Shown piece after piece: positions 1 through 6,314 of a stretch of 6,418 nt of DNA. A model generated the notes under the pieces. The model made no database searches, was not told the DNA's origin, and saw only the letters and a program-made list of their open reading frames with translations. This DNA comes from Opitutia bacterium UBA7350 (lineage in GTDB: Bacteria; Verrucomicrobiota; Verrucomicrobiia; Opitutales; Coraliomargaritaceae): NCBI GenBank assembly GCA_002470925.1, contig DKOX01000040.1:1-6418 (forward strand), in the 5' to 3' direction. The translations under genes and the position numbers were made by a program. Each line of letters opens with the position of its first letter. Positions within the stretch are counted from its first letter, which is position 1.

Positions 1-48
1 TTTTCTCAACAAGGCAGAGCGGGCATCACTGTCCGGTCACGTGGAGTC

Positions 49-2250
49 TCACTCGGGAGCCATGCACTGAACCGAGGTGACTTTGCCAAAGAGGGCGGGA
101 CCCGGGCCGGTGATTTTTTCCTCAAAGGTACCGTCTGTGCTGACCTCGAAGCGGCGGATTCGGAAGTTTCCTTTTTGGTAGTCATAGCTGATGGCATCAT
201 CTTCGTAGAGATCAAAGCTTCCGGCTTGTTTGCCGTAATGCCTTAGGGAGAGGTCGCCGTTGATGGCGTCGCGGGTTTGGCGCGGGGTATGGTTGAGCAT
301 CGGAATGACTGCGCCTTCACGCACGAAGAGCGGGATCCGGTCTTGGAGCGCCCCGGCGCTCACCTGAATGCGGGTGTTGTTGCCTGCGAATGCGCCCGTA
401 TAGAAATCATACCAGTTTCCGGCGGGCAAATGCACTTCGCGTTCAGTGGCCTGTTTCCCATAAAAGGGGGCAACCAGTATGCTGGGACCAAACATAAACT
501 GATCGCTTTTTTCGATCACGGTTCCCATGGCGTAGGGGTTGGTCTCGCTGTCAAGTTTGCCCGCTAGGACCTCCGCTTCGGCGTTTACAAAGCGGTCTTC
601 AAGCAACATCGCTCGGACGGGCGGGATGCCCCGCAGATGGTAGTCGGCAAAGGCGGAGTAGAAATAGGGCAGCAGGCGCATGCGCAGTTCGATAACCTCA
701 CGGACCGCATCGGTGACTTCGGGAAAGTCCCAGGGTTTGGTGCCGGATGCCCAGGCGTTGAGTTTCGCCATGGGGGAGAAGCAGACCGTTTGCATGCGGT
801 TGAGCCATTCGCGGGCATTGTTGGCACTGCGGATTTCAGGCGTCCAAAGGATCCCGCAAAGGCTCGCTGAAGAAAGTCCGGTGATGTATTGCTCGTGATT
901 GTAGGAATCGGAATAGATCACAAAGGGGTAGGCCGAGGCAGCTCCATTGCTGGCACGCACGAGTCCGTAGGTGCGTTGGTTGTTGGCTTTGAAGAGGTCG
1001 CTATAGAGCATCTTCTGTATCAAGACACCGTAGGATTGTCGCATGGCCTCGGCTGAGGTGCCGGATGGGAAAGTGGCATGGTCCGGCCATAGCCAGAAAT
1101 CATAACCATCGACCTCATCCATTTTATAACCGCTGATACCGATATCGAAATGATCTGCTTTGTGTTGCTGAACAAGGAGATCGCGGGCCTCAGGGAGGGT
1201 GAAGTCCGGGACGATTCCCAGCCAGACCATGTGCGAGCCCGCGAGCGGGTAGAGGGAATCGTAGAGTTTGGCCTGTTGGGAAAGGTAGGGATTTTCCCAG
1301 AGATTCAGGCGAATGCCTTTTTTAAGGAGGCCCTGTGTGAAGGCCTCCGGGTCGGGAAAGCGTTTTAGCTGCCATTCAAAGGTGCAGGGGTAGGACTTTG
1401 TCATCCAGCCGGGTTCCAGGCCCACCACGTCGAGGGGGATCTTATACTGCTGGTATGCCTCGACTTCAGCCTCCACTTGTGCGGCGCTATGCTTGGCGTG
1501 GGCACGGTGCCAAAACCCGAGGCCCCAGAGCGGAGGGAGGGCTCCGCCGCCGCAATAGAGGTTGTAGCGTTGCACTACTTCAAGGAGGGAATCGCCCGCG
1601 AAAACAAGGATTTCGAGGCCATCGGCGCGGACTGCCGCCTCCACGGAGTCCCCACGGGGCAAGGCCTGCCATGGTCCCGCCTGTTCCGCGATTTCCTCAG
1701 CGGGTGGGTTGCGGTCCACTTCCGGGGGGCGTTGCACGGCGTCCTTGCGATTGCTCACAAGATTGTAAACCTTGAGATAACGGGCGGTGTTGAAAAAGAC
1801 GCCATAGCCCCGGGAAGAGATATAAAAGGGAACGGGGGCATGGGTGCGGCCGCCCCCGCGGCTCCAGTGATCGACCTTGAGCTCAAGCACCCTGCTATCC
1901 TGCTTGAGGCGATCCAGTTGCAGTCCGTAGCCGTAGATTTTCTCATCCGGGGCACAGGGAATGCGAACCATGATGCGCCCGTCGTCATTACGGGAATAAG
2001 TAATCCCCTTGGGCGGAAAGGGAAAGGAGGGCTCACCCAAGGCTTCCAATGCGGCGCGGCGCGGCGCTTCTGCGGCGAGGTCGGTATAGCGAAGTTCGTT
2101 GGAGAGATCCCCGATGGTCGCGCTCCAGACGCCCTTGGCGGGAGCCTGCCAGCCATCCAGGGGGAGGAGGGCATCGAGCGTGGTGGCCTCTCCCCTTTGG
2201 GAGGCGAGAGACAGAAGCGCTAGCAGGATGGCAGTGTGTTTGATTTTCAT
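49..2250 (-). CDS. Exported GH31-family alpha-glycosidase
   Basis: Probably hydrolyses or transfers terminal alpha-linked sugars (glucosides or xylosides; substrate not readable) outside the cytoplasm. I chose the ATG at 2250 (733 residues). An in-frame TTG at 2289 would add 13 residues ahead of a good signal peptide (MKIKHTAILLALLSLAS, likely cut after GEA at residue 22). No lipobox is present. Residues about 80-235 are the N-terminal beta-sandwich (YGYGLQ, VDHWSRGGG, PFYISSRGYGVFFN). The TIM barrel begins near GLGFWHR (244-249). The nucleophile is D378 in GYKMDEVDG. The acid/base is D448 in VIYSDSYNHE, which lines up by eye with the GGDCYSNYE segment of YicI-type enzymes. The beta C-domain follows (LVAPFYGKQ, LPAGNWYDFYTG, PLFVREGAVIPM), then a DUF5110-like end (FDLYEDDAISYDYQKG, 679-694). 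The length is normal and nothing looks broken. There is no Shine-Dalgarno sequence before 2250 and no clear terminator in 1-48. Family is secure; substrate is unknown. Confidence 0.93.
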   Translation of the reverse strand: MKIKHTAILLALLSLASQRGEATTLDALLPLDGWQAPAKGVWSATIGDLSNELRYTDLAAEAPRRAALEALGEPSFPFPPKGITYSRNDDGRIMVRIPCAPDEKIYGYGLQLDRLKQDSRVLELKVDHWSRGGGRTHAPVPFYISSRGYGVFFNTARYLKVYNLVSNRKDAVQRPPEVDRNPPAEEIAEQAGPWQALPRGDSVEAAVRADGLEILVFAGDSLLEVVQRYNLYCGGGALPPLWGLGFWHRAHAKHSAAQVEAEVEAYQQYKIPLDVVGLEPGWMTKSYPCTFEWQLKRFPDPEAFTQGLLKKGIRLNLWENPYLSQQAKLYDSLYPLAGSHMVWLGIVPDFTLPEARDLLVQQHKADHFDIGISGYKMDEVDGYDFWLWPDHATFPSGTSAEAMRQSYGVLIQKMLYSDLFKANNQRTYGLVRASNGAASAYPFVIYSDSYNHEQYITGLSSASLCGILWTPEIRSANNAREWLNRMQTVCFSPMAKLNAWASGTKPWDFPEVTDAVREVIELRMRLLPYFYSAFADYHLRGIPPVRAMLLEDRFVNAEAEVLAGKLDSETNPYAMGTVIEKSDQFMFGPSILVAPFYGKQATEREVHLPAGNWYDFYTGAFAGNNTRIQVSAGALQDRIPLFVREGAVIPMLNHTPRQTRDAINGDLSLRHYGKQAGSFDLYEDDAISYDYQKGNFRIRRFEVSTDGTFEEKITGPGPALFGKVTSVQCMAPE

Positions 2251-2275
2251 GGACCGGTCATTTAAAGCTTTGGAT

Positions 2276-2287
2276 GTTAGGATTAAC
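2276..2287. repeat. GTTAGGATTAAC box upstream of the GH31 gene
   Basis: This 12-base sequence has GTTA/TAAC arms around a 4-base centre and lies 26-37 bases upstream of the GH31 start. It differs at one base from GTTAGTATTAAC at 6257-6268, upstream of the third gene. It may be a shared regulator site or part of a promoter. Given the A+T bias of both regions, chance is not excluded. Confidence 0.3.
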
Positions 2288-2291
2288 AATT

Positions 2292-2301
2292 TTGCTTACG
2301 G
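2292..2301 (+). promoter_or_regulatory. TTGCTTACGG half-site near the GH31 start
   Basis: The core TTGCTTAC is identical to the right arm of the palindrome at 2603-2619. It lies about 42-51 bases upstream of the GH31 ATG, a plausible position for a regulator acting on that promoter. No matching inverted arm lies beside it, so it is a lone half-site. Confidence 0.35.
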
Positions 2302-2414
2302 CTTGGAGCTTTTAAAGGGTAAAAGTGATCGAATCGGCAAAATTTTTCGGATGGTATTTTGAGGGTGGGAGGGGATCGAGAAAACGGCGGGTTGGAGCGC
2401 TGAGGAATTGACCA

Positions 2415-2426
2415 TGATCGTGATCA
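2415..2426. promoter_or_regulatory. 12-bp palindrome TGATC-GT-GATCA
   Basis: The two 5-base arms match perfectly around a 2-base centre. It sits in the middle of the divergent gap, about 165 bases upstream of the GH31 start and 208 upstream of the large gene. A further TGATCG occurs at 2326-2331. The form suits a dimeric regulator, but no known consensus matches it convincingly. Confidence 0.25.
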
Positions 2427-2510
2427 GGGAAAGGGGGAGTGTATAAGGGAAGACCCGTCTGATGCGATGGATGCGCTTCCCGGTTTCCACTCATTCTGGC
2501 GGAAACTATC

Positions 2511-2516
2511 GTAAGC
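2511..2516 (+). promoter_or_regulatory. GTAAGC half-site within ATCGTAAGCGAT
   Basis: This is the third location of the GTAAGC core, in the same orientation as the left arm of the palindrome at 2603-2619. It is framed by ATCG/CGAT arms (2508-2519), so it is itself partly symmetric. It lies about 119-124 bases upstream of the large gene's start. Confidence 0.3.
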
Positions 2517-2540
2517 GATTCAACAACAAGTCCGACGCAA

Positions 2541-2580
2541 GTGAAATATTTTCTAATTTTATAAAAAAAGTTAATATTAT
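2541..2580 (+). promoter_or_regulatory. A+T-rich probable promoter tract of the large gene
   Basis: About 40 bases are almost entirely A and T, in contrast with the G+C-rich surroundings. TATAAA (2560-2565) and TATTAT (2575-2580) are possible -10 elements. No TTGACA-like -35 sits at proper spacing before either. A transcript starting just downstream would carry the 2603-2619 palindrome in its leader. The exact start cannot be read. Confidence 0.35.
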
Positions 2581-2593
2581 CTTTCCTTTTTTC

Positions 2594-2598
2594 AGGAG
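2594..2598 (+). promoter_or_regulatory. AGGAG Shine-Dalgarno-like sequence, displaced
   Basis: A good AGGAG lies upstream of the large gene, but 36 bases separate it from the ATG at 2635, far beyond the usual 5-9. No ATG, GTG or TTG is in frame between the stop at 2572-2574 and 2635, so moving the start does not explain it. The palindrome at 2603-2619 sits between the two. It may be coincidental. Confidence 0.3.
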
Positions 2599-2602
2599 TG
2601 GA

Positions 2603-2619
2603 GTAAGCAGGTTGCTTAC
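2603..2619. promoter_or_regulatory. 17-bp palindrome, probable operator or leader hairpin
   Basis: GTAAGCAGGTTGCTTAC has seven perfect pairs, a G/T mismatch and a single central G, and ends 15 bases before the ATG at 2635. The left and right cores (GTAAGC, GCTTAC) recur singly at 2511-2516 and 2294-2299. Repetition across the gap favours a protein-binding site; position in the untranslated leader would also allow an RNA hairpin. An overlapping TTAC-C-GTAA symmetry (2616-2624) could compete with the main stem. Confidence 0.5.
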
Positions 2620-2634
2620 CGTAAACCATTAACG

Positions 2635-5600
2635 ATGAATTTGCCTACTACTTTTAAGAGAGCAGCCCGCTTGCTGGCGGTTTTGCTGGTTTCTTTGCCA
2701 CAGGGCGCAAGCGAAGTCATCGCGTCCACCCCTGCAACGGTCAAGAATTACGCCTATCTCTATTTTGAGAATGGGTATCCTACCCGGTTGAATTACCGCC
2801 GTCCGCAAAGCGAGGCGAATCTGGCGGCACGGGCCAATCCGGATTTGGTCTTTCAGACCGGATACTACAGCGTGCTGCTGGATTGTAATGACATCGAGTT
2901 GAACGGTTATGATGCTTTGACCGGATCCGACTACTTTACGGCGTTGAATGAGGATGTGGCGAGTTTTACACCGGCTTCCAGCTTTATATTGCGGGTGACG
3001 CAGGGCGGGGTGGACTACACCTGTGAGGGCGCGGTGGTGCAGGGTAACAACATGGACAATGTTCGACTGATTGAAAGCGGACAGTACGTGAAGCGGATCG
3101 ATCACATGGGCCTGGTGTTCCGCGATGCGGATGGCAATGAGCTGGTGCTGGATGAGGCCTGCCGCTTGGAGATCACCGCATGGCCCGACCGGATCACCTT
3201 CCTGCTCGACAGTTCGAGTGAGACGACCAATCCAATCACGCGTTCGACGATCCAAGTGGTTTCTCCGGCTGGAGTTTCTCACGTGGCCGATGCGATGTCC
3301 AACCAGGCCCGCTTGACCTTGAAACCGCAGGAGGACGCGAAACTTGGAACCTTGGTCTCGGGCGATTATGTGACTCAGGCCACAAATCTGCAGAATTACA
3401 GTGCCTTATCTGTCAGCTTCGATGCGGATACACATGCACACGTCATTGAGGTGCCGGCAAATGCCGTCAGATACCCAAGTGGAGAGAATCGCGTTGATGA
3501 ATATCTCATAGAAGTGGTCAACCCCGGATCAGCGCCGGCGAATATCCCCTTGCGTTTCATTCAACCAAGTCCCCGTGCAATCACCGGAACGGTCATGTTC
3601 CTCAGCGATGCGGACAGTGGAAGGCCGCTGGGAATCCCGGTGCAGATATCCAAAAACTGGCACGGCAACGCTGCTAATGTCCACGAGGGTACGTGGCTGC
3701 GTGGTTCGACCATGCTGACACTCGATGCGGGGGAGAGCCGGCGCCTGAAACTGCGGGTGGTCTATGGCTACTGGGGCGGGGCAGGGACGGTGTCGCACAG
3801 TCAGCTATCCCTCATCGGTTGGGGAAAGGGGAACTGGAAATGGGACGAGAGCGCCCTTGGCGCCTGGGGCGAGTCGCTCACTCTGGATCCGACGCAGCAT
3901 CTGGGGGCCGCCTTTCTCGATGATATTCGCCCTGCCTTTACTCAAAGTTTTAGCAACACCGGTGCTTACAAGGATGGCGGCACGGTCAACACCACGCACG
4001 ACTGGACTGAAAACGTAGGCGGCGGCGATTTCCTGATCTATCGTGACAGTGCCAATACCTACCGCTGGCTGAAGCGGGTGAAGACCTGCTACTACCAGAC
4101 CGGGCCCAATTTGACGGAAGTGCACTATTCCGGAGTGACCGACGACAACAAGATCCGGGTAAACTATACCAGCCGCATGGTTGCGACGCGCGATTACCAC
4201 CGCCGCTTTCACGCTTACCAATACAACTTCCTGGAGAATGTAACCAATCCGAGGCGTCTGGTTTTTTACCAGATGGCCGCTGATTATTACAGCTTTCCGA
4301 TCTATTCCAATTTCCACGTAGGCGATACCACTGGCTTACTGACCACGGTTGATATCAACGATCCCGGGAATCCGATCGCGGGCGGAAACAGTTACAAAGG
4401 GGATTCTATCCTTATGGACGGAAAATGGCTCAGTATTGATGACACATCCGGTCAATCTAGCAACGCTGCGCAAGCGCTGCGCGGGTTGATTCCGCTGAGC
4501 TCGACCTTGAACGGCAATGCCTTCCCGCTGCATGTTCATAAATATGGGCGTACTTATACTTCAAGCACCGTTTTGTTCGACTTTAGTTCGGACGCGGTCA
4601 ACCGTTCCTACAGTGCCGGTGATGTGGTGGCCGGTGAAATTGAGTTCATCATGCCGCCGCAGCACCGGGATCATTACTGGGGTTCTGATGCGGAACTGAT
4701 TGGTCGCCTGAACGGCTACGGCGATGCGACTTGGCAGCCGGTGCGGGACGAACTGGTTGAGAACATCGGCATGAGCGTGTCGATCCACCAGGGAACGCTT
4801 CTCAGGAATTACCCGCTTGAGATACAGTCCACTTCCGGGAGTCGCGTTTTGGCTGACCTTACAATCAATAGTGGAGGAATTGGGCATGTCCCATTACTGC
4901 TGAAGGGTGCTGATGCAAATCTTGGACTTAGAGTGCAGCGCTTTAGTTCCGGTGCGTGGGTCGATCTCGAGTCGGTGGACATTGGGAACGATACTTACTA
5001 CCAGTCTGTGCAAAACGCCGATGGCACGATGGACTACGCCTTCAGTATTCCCCGGCCGGTCGGCTTGGTTGACCTGGATGCATCCTGGCGCTTGCGGGTC
5101 ATCTATGCGGACTTTCCCCGTCTGGACACTCCTCTGGTGGAAACCCTCAACCTCTCCAGCGCGAATGGTTCGGAAAATGATAGTCGATTGCGCTTCGGCG
5201 ACACAAAATTCACCAAGCGCTCTGACAGCGCCTGGAGCGTGACGAGCGGCACCCTCTCCAATAACAGCAGCATCAATTCACGTGTTTCAGAGGGTGCTCT
5301 TGGGAGCATCATCGACGTAAACAGCCTTTCGGTAAGTCAGGGCAATCTGGTAACCCTAAGTTTTGACTATTCAATGGGGGATCCTGCCGAGGTTCTCTAT
5401 GTCCACTTGTGGGGATTGGTTGGTTCATCGAACGACGGCAGCATGATTATGAATCTCGGTTCGAGTAACGGTACCGCCTCGTATTACAGCAATGCGGGCG
5501 TTGACATGTATAATTTGGCAGATGGTGTGGCTACCGGAGGGGGCGCCTCTGAAGCAGCGATCGCGCTAACAGGAAAATCCGGGATGCAGAGCCATAGTGC

Positions 5601-6156
5601 TACTTTTGATCTCTCCGGGTTTTCCGTGGCTGCCAACGATTTGTCTGACTTTGACTATCTCGTTCTGGGCTTTGCCCGGAAAATCGACGGCGCCAGTACG
5701 CCAGGGGTGGAAATTTCCAACATTGTCTTGTCGGTAAACACAAAGGGCGAAGACGAGCAACCCTATGAGAAATGGGCCAGCGACCTTGGGCTGGCTCAGG
5801 CCGGTGCGGGAGATGATCCCGATAGCGATGGTATGAGCAACTTCCGCGAGTTCGCACTGGGGGGCAATCCTTCGCAGGTCAGCTCAACCGGAACCCCTCC
5901 ATTTCAGCGTGTGGTTAACGATGCCGGCACCCAATTTCTGGAGTATGTTTACCGTCGCCGGATTGGATCGGACAACGTACTGAATTACCGCCTACAAACC
6001 AGCACCGACCTAAGCACGGGTAGCTGGACAAACAACGGATTTGTGGAACTACCGGCCGTTGCGACCGAGGATCCCAACTTCGAGGAAGTTAGCGGCCGTG
6101 TCAACATGGGTAATGCTCCCAAAACCTTTATGCGGCTCGTGATTGAGACGCCTTAG
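2635..6156 (+). CDS. Large exported multidomain protein of unknown function, probably glycan-active
   Basis: I do not recognise the core family. Residues 1-30 form a signal peptide (FKRAARLLAVLLVSL; cut near GAS or IAS); no lipobox is present. Residues about 35-310 look beta-rich and resemble sugar-enzyme sandwich domains (LEITAWPDRITFLLD, 178-192). Residues 375-560 are rich in aromatic and charged residues: WKWDES (401-406), LDDIRP (428-433), HDW (455-457), CYYQ (485-488), TEVHY (494-498), RDYHRRFHAY (519-528) and ADYY (549-552), as might be expected of a catalytic or sugar-binding site. Residues 700-835 are another beta region. Residues about 850-1035 resemble a jelly-roll binding module. 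Residues 1061-1072 match a calcium-loop pattern (D1061, D1063, D1065, G1066, N1069, E1072), followed by a terminal beta module (YRLQTSTDLSTGSW). There is no C-terminal membrane anchor, so the protein is probably released or bound non-covalently. The ATG at 2635 is the first start after an in-frame stop at 2572-2574. Divergence from the GH31 gene supports a role in glycan use. Enzyme or binding protein cannot be decided. Confidence 0.9.
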   Translation: MNLPTTFKRAARLLAVLLVSLPQGASEVIASTPATVKNYAYLYFENGYPTRLNYRRPQSEANLAARANPDLVFQTGYYSVLLDCNDIELNGYDALTGSDYFTALNEDVASFTPASSFILRVTQGGVDYTCEGAVVQGNNMDNVRLIESGQYVKRIDHMGLVFRDADGNELVLDEACRLEITAWPDRITFLLDSSSETTNPITRSTIQVVSPAGVSHVADAMSNQARLTLKPQEDAKLGTLVSGDYVTQATNLQNYSALSVSFDADTHAHVIEVPANAVRYPSGENRVDEYLIEVVNPGSAPANIPLRFIQPSPRAITGTVMFLSDADSGRPLGIPVQISKNWHGNAANVHEGTWLRGSTMLTLDAGESRRLKLRVVYGYWGGAGTVSHSQLSLIGWGKGNWKWDESALGAWGESLTLDPTQHLGAAFLDDIRPAFTQSFSNTGAYKDGGTVNTTHDWTENVGGGDFLIYRDSANTYRWLKRVKTCYYQTGPNLTEVHYSGVTDDNKIRVNYTSRMVATRDYHRRFHAYQYNFLENVTNPRRLVFYQMAADYYSFPIYSNFHVGDTTGLLTTVDINDPGNPIAGGNSYKGDSILMDGKWLSIDDTSGQSSNAAQALRGLIPLSSTLNGNAFPLHVHKYGRTYTSSTVLFDFSSDAVNRSYSAGDVVAGEIEFIMPPQHRDHYWGSDAELIGRLNGYGDATWQPVRDELVENIGMSVSIHQGTLLRNYPLEIQSTSGSRVLADLTINSGGIGHVPLLLKGADANLGLRVQRFSSGAWVDLESVDIGNDTYYQSVQNADGTMDYAFSIPRPVGLVDLDASWRLRVIYADFPRLDTPLVETLNLSSANGSENDSRLRFGDTKFTKRSDSAWSVTSGTLSNNSSINSRVSEGALGSIIDVNSLSVSQGNLVTLSFDYSMGDPAEVLYVHLWGLVGSSNDGSMIMNLGSSNGTASYYSNAGVDMYNLADGVATGGGASEAAIALTGKSGMQSHSATFDLSGFSVAANDLSDFDYLVLGFARKIDGASTPGVEISNIVLSVNTKGEDEQPYEKWASDLGLAQAGAGDDPDSDGMSNFREFALGGNPSQVSSTGTPPFQRVVNDAGTQFLEYVYRRRIGSDNVLNYRLQTSTDLSTGSWTNNGFVELPAVATEDPNFEEVSGRVNMGNAPKTFMRLVIETP

Positions 6157-6240
6157 CGATCGAGCTGACCTGGCACCCCGATGCATCGCTCCGGGCTTTG
6201 CTTTGCGATGATGCCGACTGAAGCGCGCTCAGCGGGATCG
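6157..6240 (+). other. Nested inverted repeat just after the large gene
   Basis: The outer arms are 6157-6168 (CGATCGAGCTGA) and 6229-6240 (TCAGCGGGATCG), pairing 10 of 12 positions as 5 bp, a 2x2 internal loop and 5 bp. Inside are GGCA/TGCC (6172-6175, 6212-6215) and CATCGC/GCGATG (6184-6189, 6205-6210). The element begins on the base after the TAG stop. No run of T follows, so it is not a standard intrinsic terminator. It could protect the 3' end, terminate with Rho, or be chance. Confidence 0.35.
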
Positions 6241-6256
6241 TGGGTCGCAGAAAACT

Positions 6257-6268
6257 GTTAGTATTAAC
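6257..6268. repeat. GTTAGTATTAAC box upstream of the third gene
   Basis: This near-copy of the box at 2276-2287 (11 of 12 bases) has GTTA/TAAC arms and lies 46-57 bases upstream of the ATG at 6315. TTACTTACG (6296-6304) nearby resembles the GCTTACSG motif of the divergent gap with one change. Together these hint that the third gene shares regulation with the pair, but the evidence is thin. Confidence 0.28.
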
Positions 6269-6314
6269 GAATTTAGACTTGTTTCGGGGTTGGGATTACT
6301 TACGAGTTTAGCGC

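Larger units (their letters stand above)
2251..2634. promoter_or_regulatory. Divergent promoter region, 384 bases
   Basis: This gap separates the start codons of the two divergent genes and must hold both promoters. Two overlapping minus-strand reading frames (64 and 105 codons) cross it, but neither has a recognisable product, a signal peptide or a ribosome site, so I treat it as non-coding. It contains four GTAAGC/GCTTAC half-sites (2294-2299, 2511-2516, 2603-2608, 2614-2619), a TGATC-GT-GATCA palindrome, a GTTAGGATTAAC box and an A+T-rich tract. Neither gene shows clear -35/-10 hexamers at 17-bp spacing. The half-site repetition on both flanks suggests joint regulation of the two genes. 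Confidence 0.75.

Noticed and set aside
1477..2223. A 248-codon plus-strand reading frame opposite the GH31 gene
   Set aside because: It is fully antisense to a securely identified GH31 gene, has no recognisable domain or signal peptide, and reads like a mirror frame of G+C-rich coding sequence.
2252..2259. GACCGGTC palindrome just before the GH31 start
   Set aside because: An 8-base palindrome is short, has no second copy of similar form in the gap, and matches no regulator site I know.
2251..2289. An extended GH31 start at the TTG codon at 2289
   Set aside because: It would put 13 residues, including charged ones, before a good signal peptide, and it has no ribosome site; the ATG at 2250 is simpler.
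2447..2481. GGGAAG/CTTCCC inverted repeat with a 23-base loop in the gap
   Set aside because: A 6-bp stem with a long loop is expected by chance in a region this size, and no T run or conserved context supports it.
2312..2629. A 105-codon minus-strand reading frame in the divergent gap, plus an overlapping 64-codon one
   Set aside because: The products are basic, low in structure-like pattern and unrecognised. They cover the operator-like palindromes and the A+T-rich tract, which fits non-coding DNA better.
2629..3282. A 217-codon minus-strand reading frame opposite the start of the large gene
   Set aside because: It lies antisense to the signal peptide and first domain of the large gene and its composition (many Arg, His, Gln and Ile) looks like a shadow frame; no motif was recognised.
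3805..4317. A 170-codon minus-strand reading frame inside the large gene
   Set aside because: It is antisense to the aromatic-rich core of the large protein, with no recognisable product or ribosome site.
6184..6210. CATCGC/GCGATG hairpin as an intrinsic terminator of the large gene
   Set aside because: The stem is only 6 bp with a 15-base loop and no T tract follows; it is recorded only as part of the nested inverted repeat.
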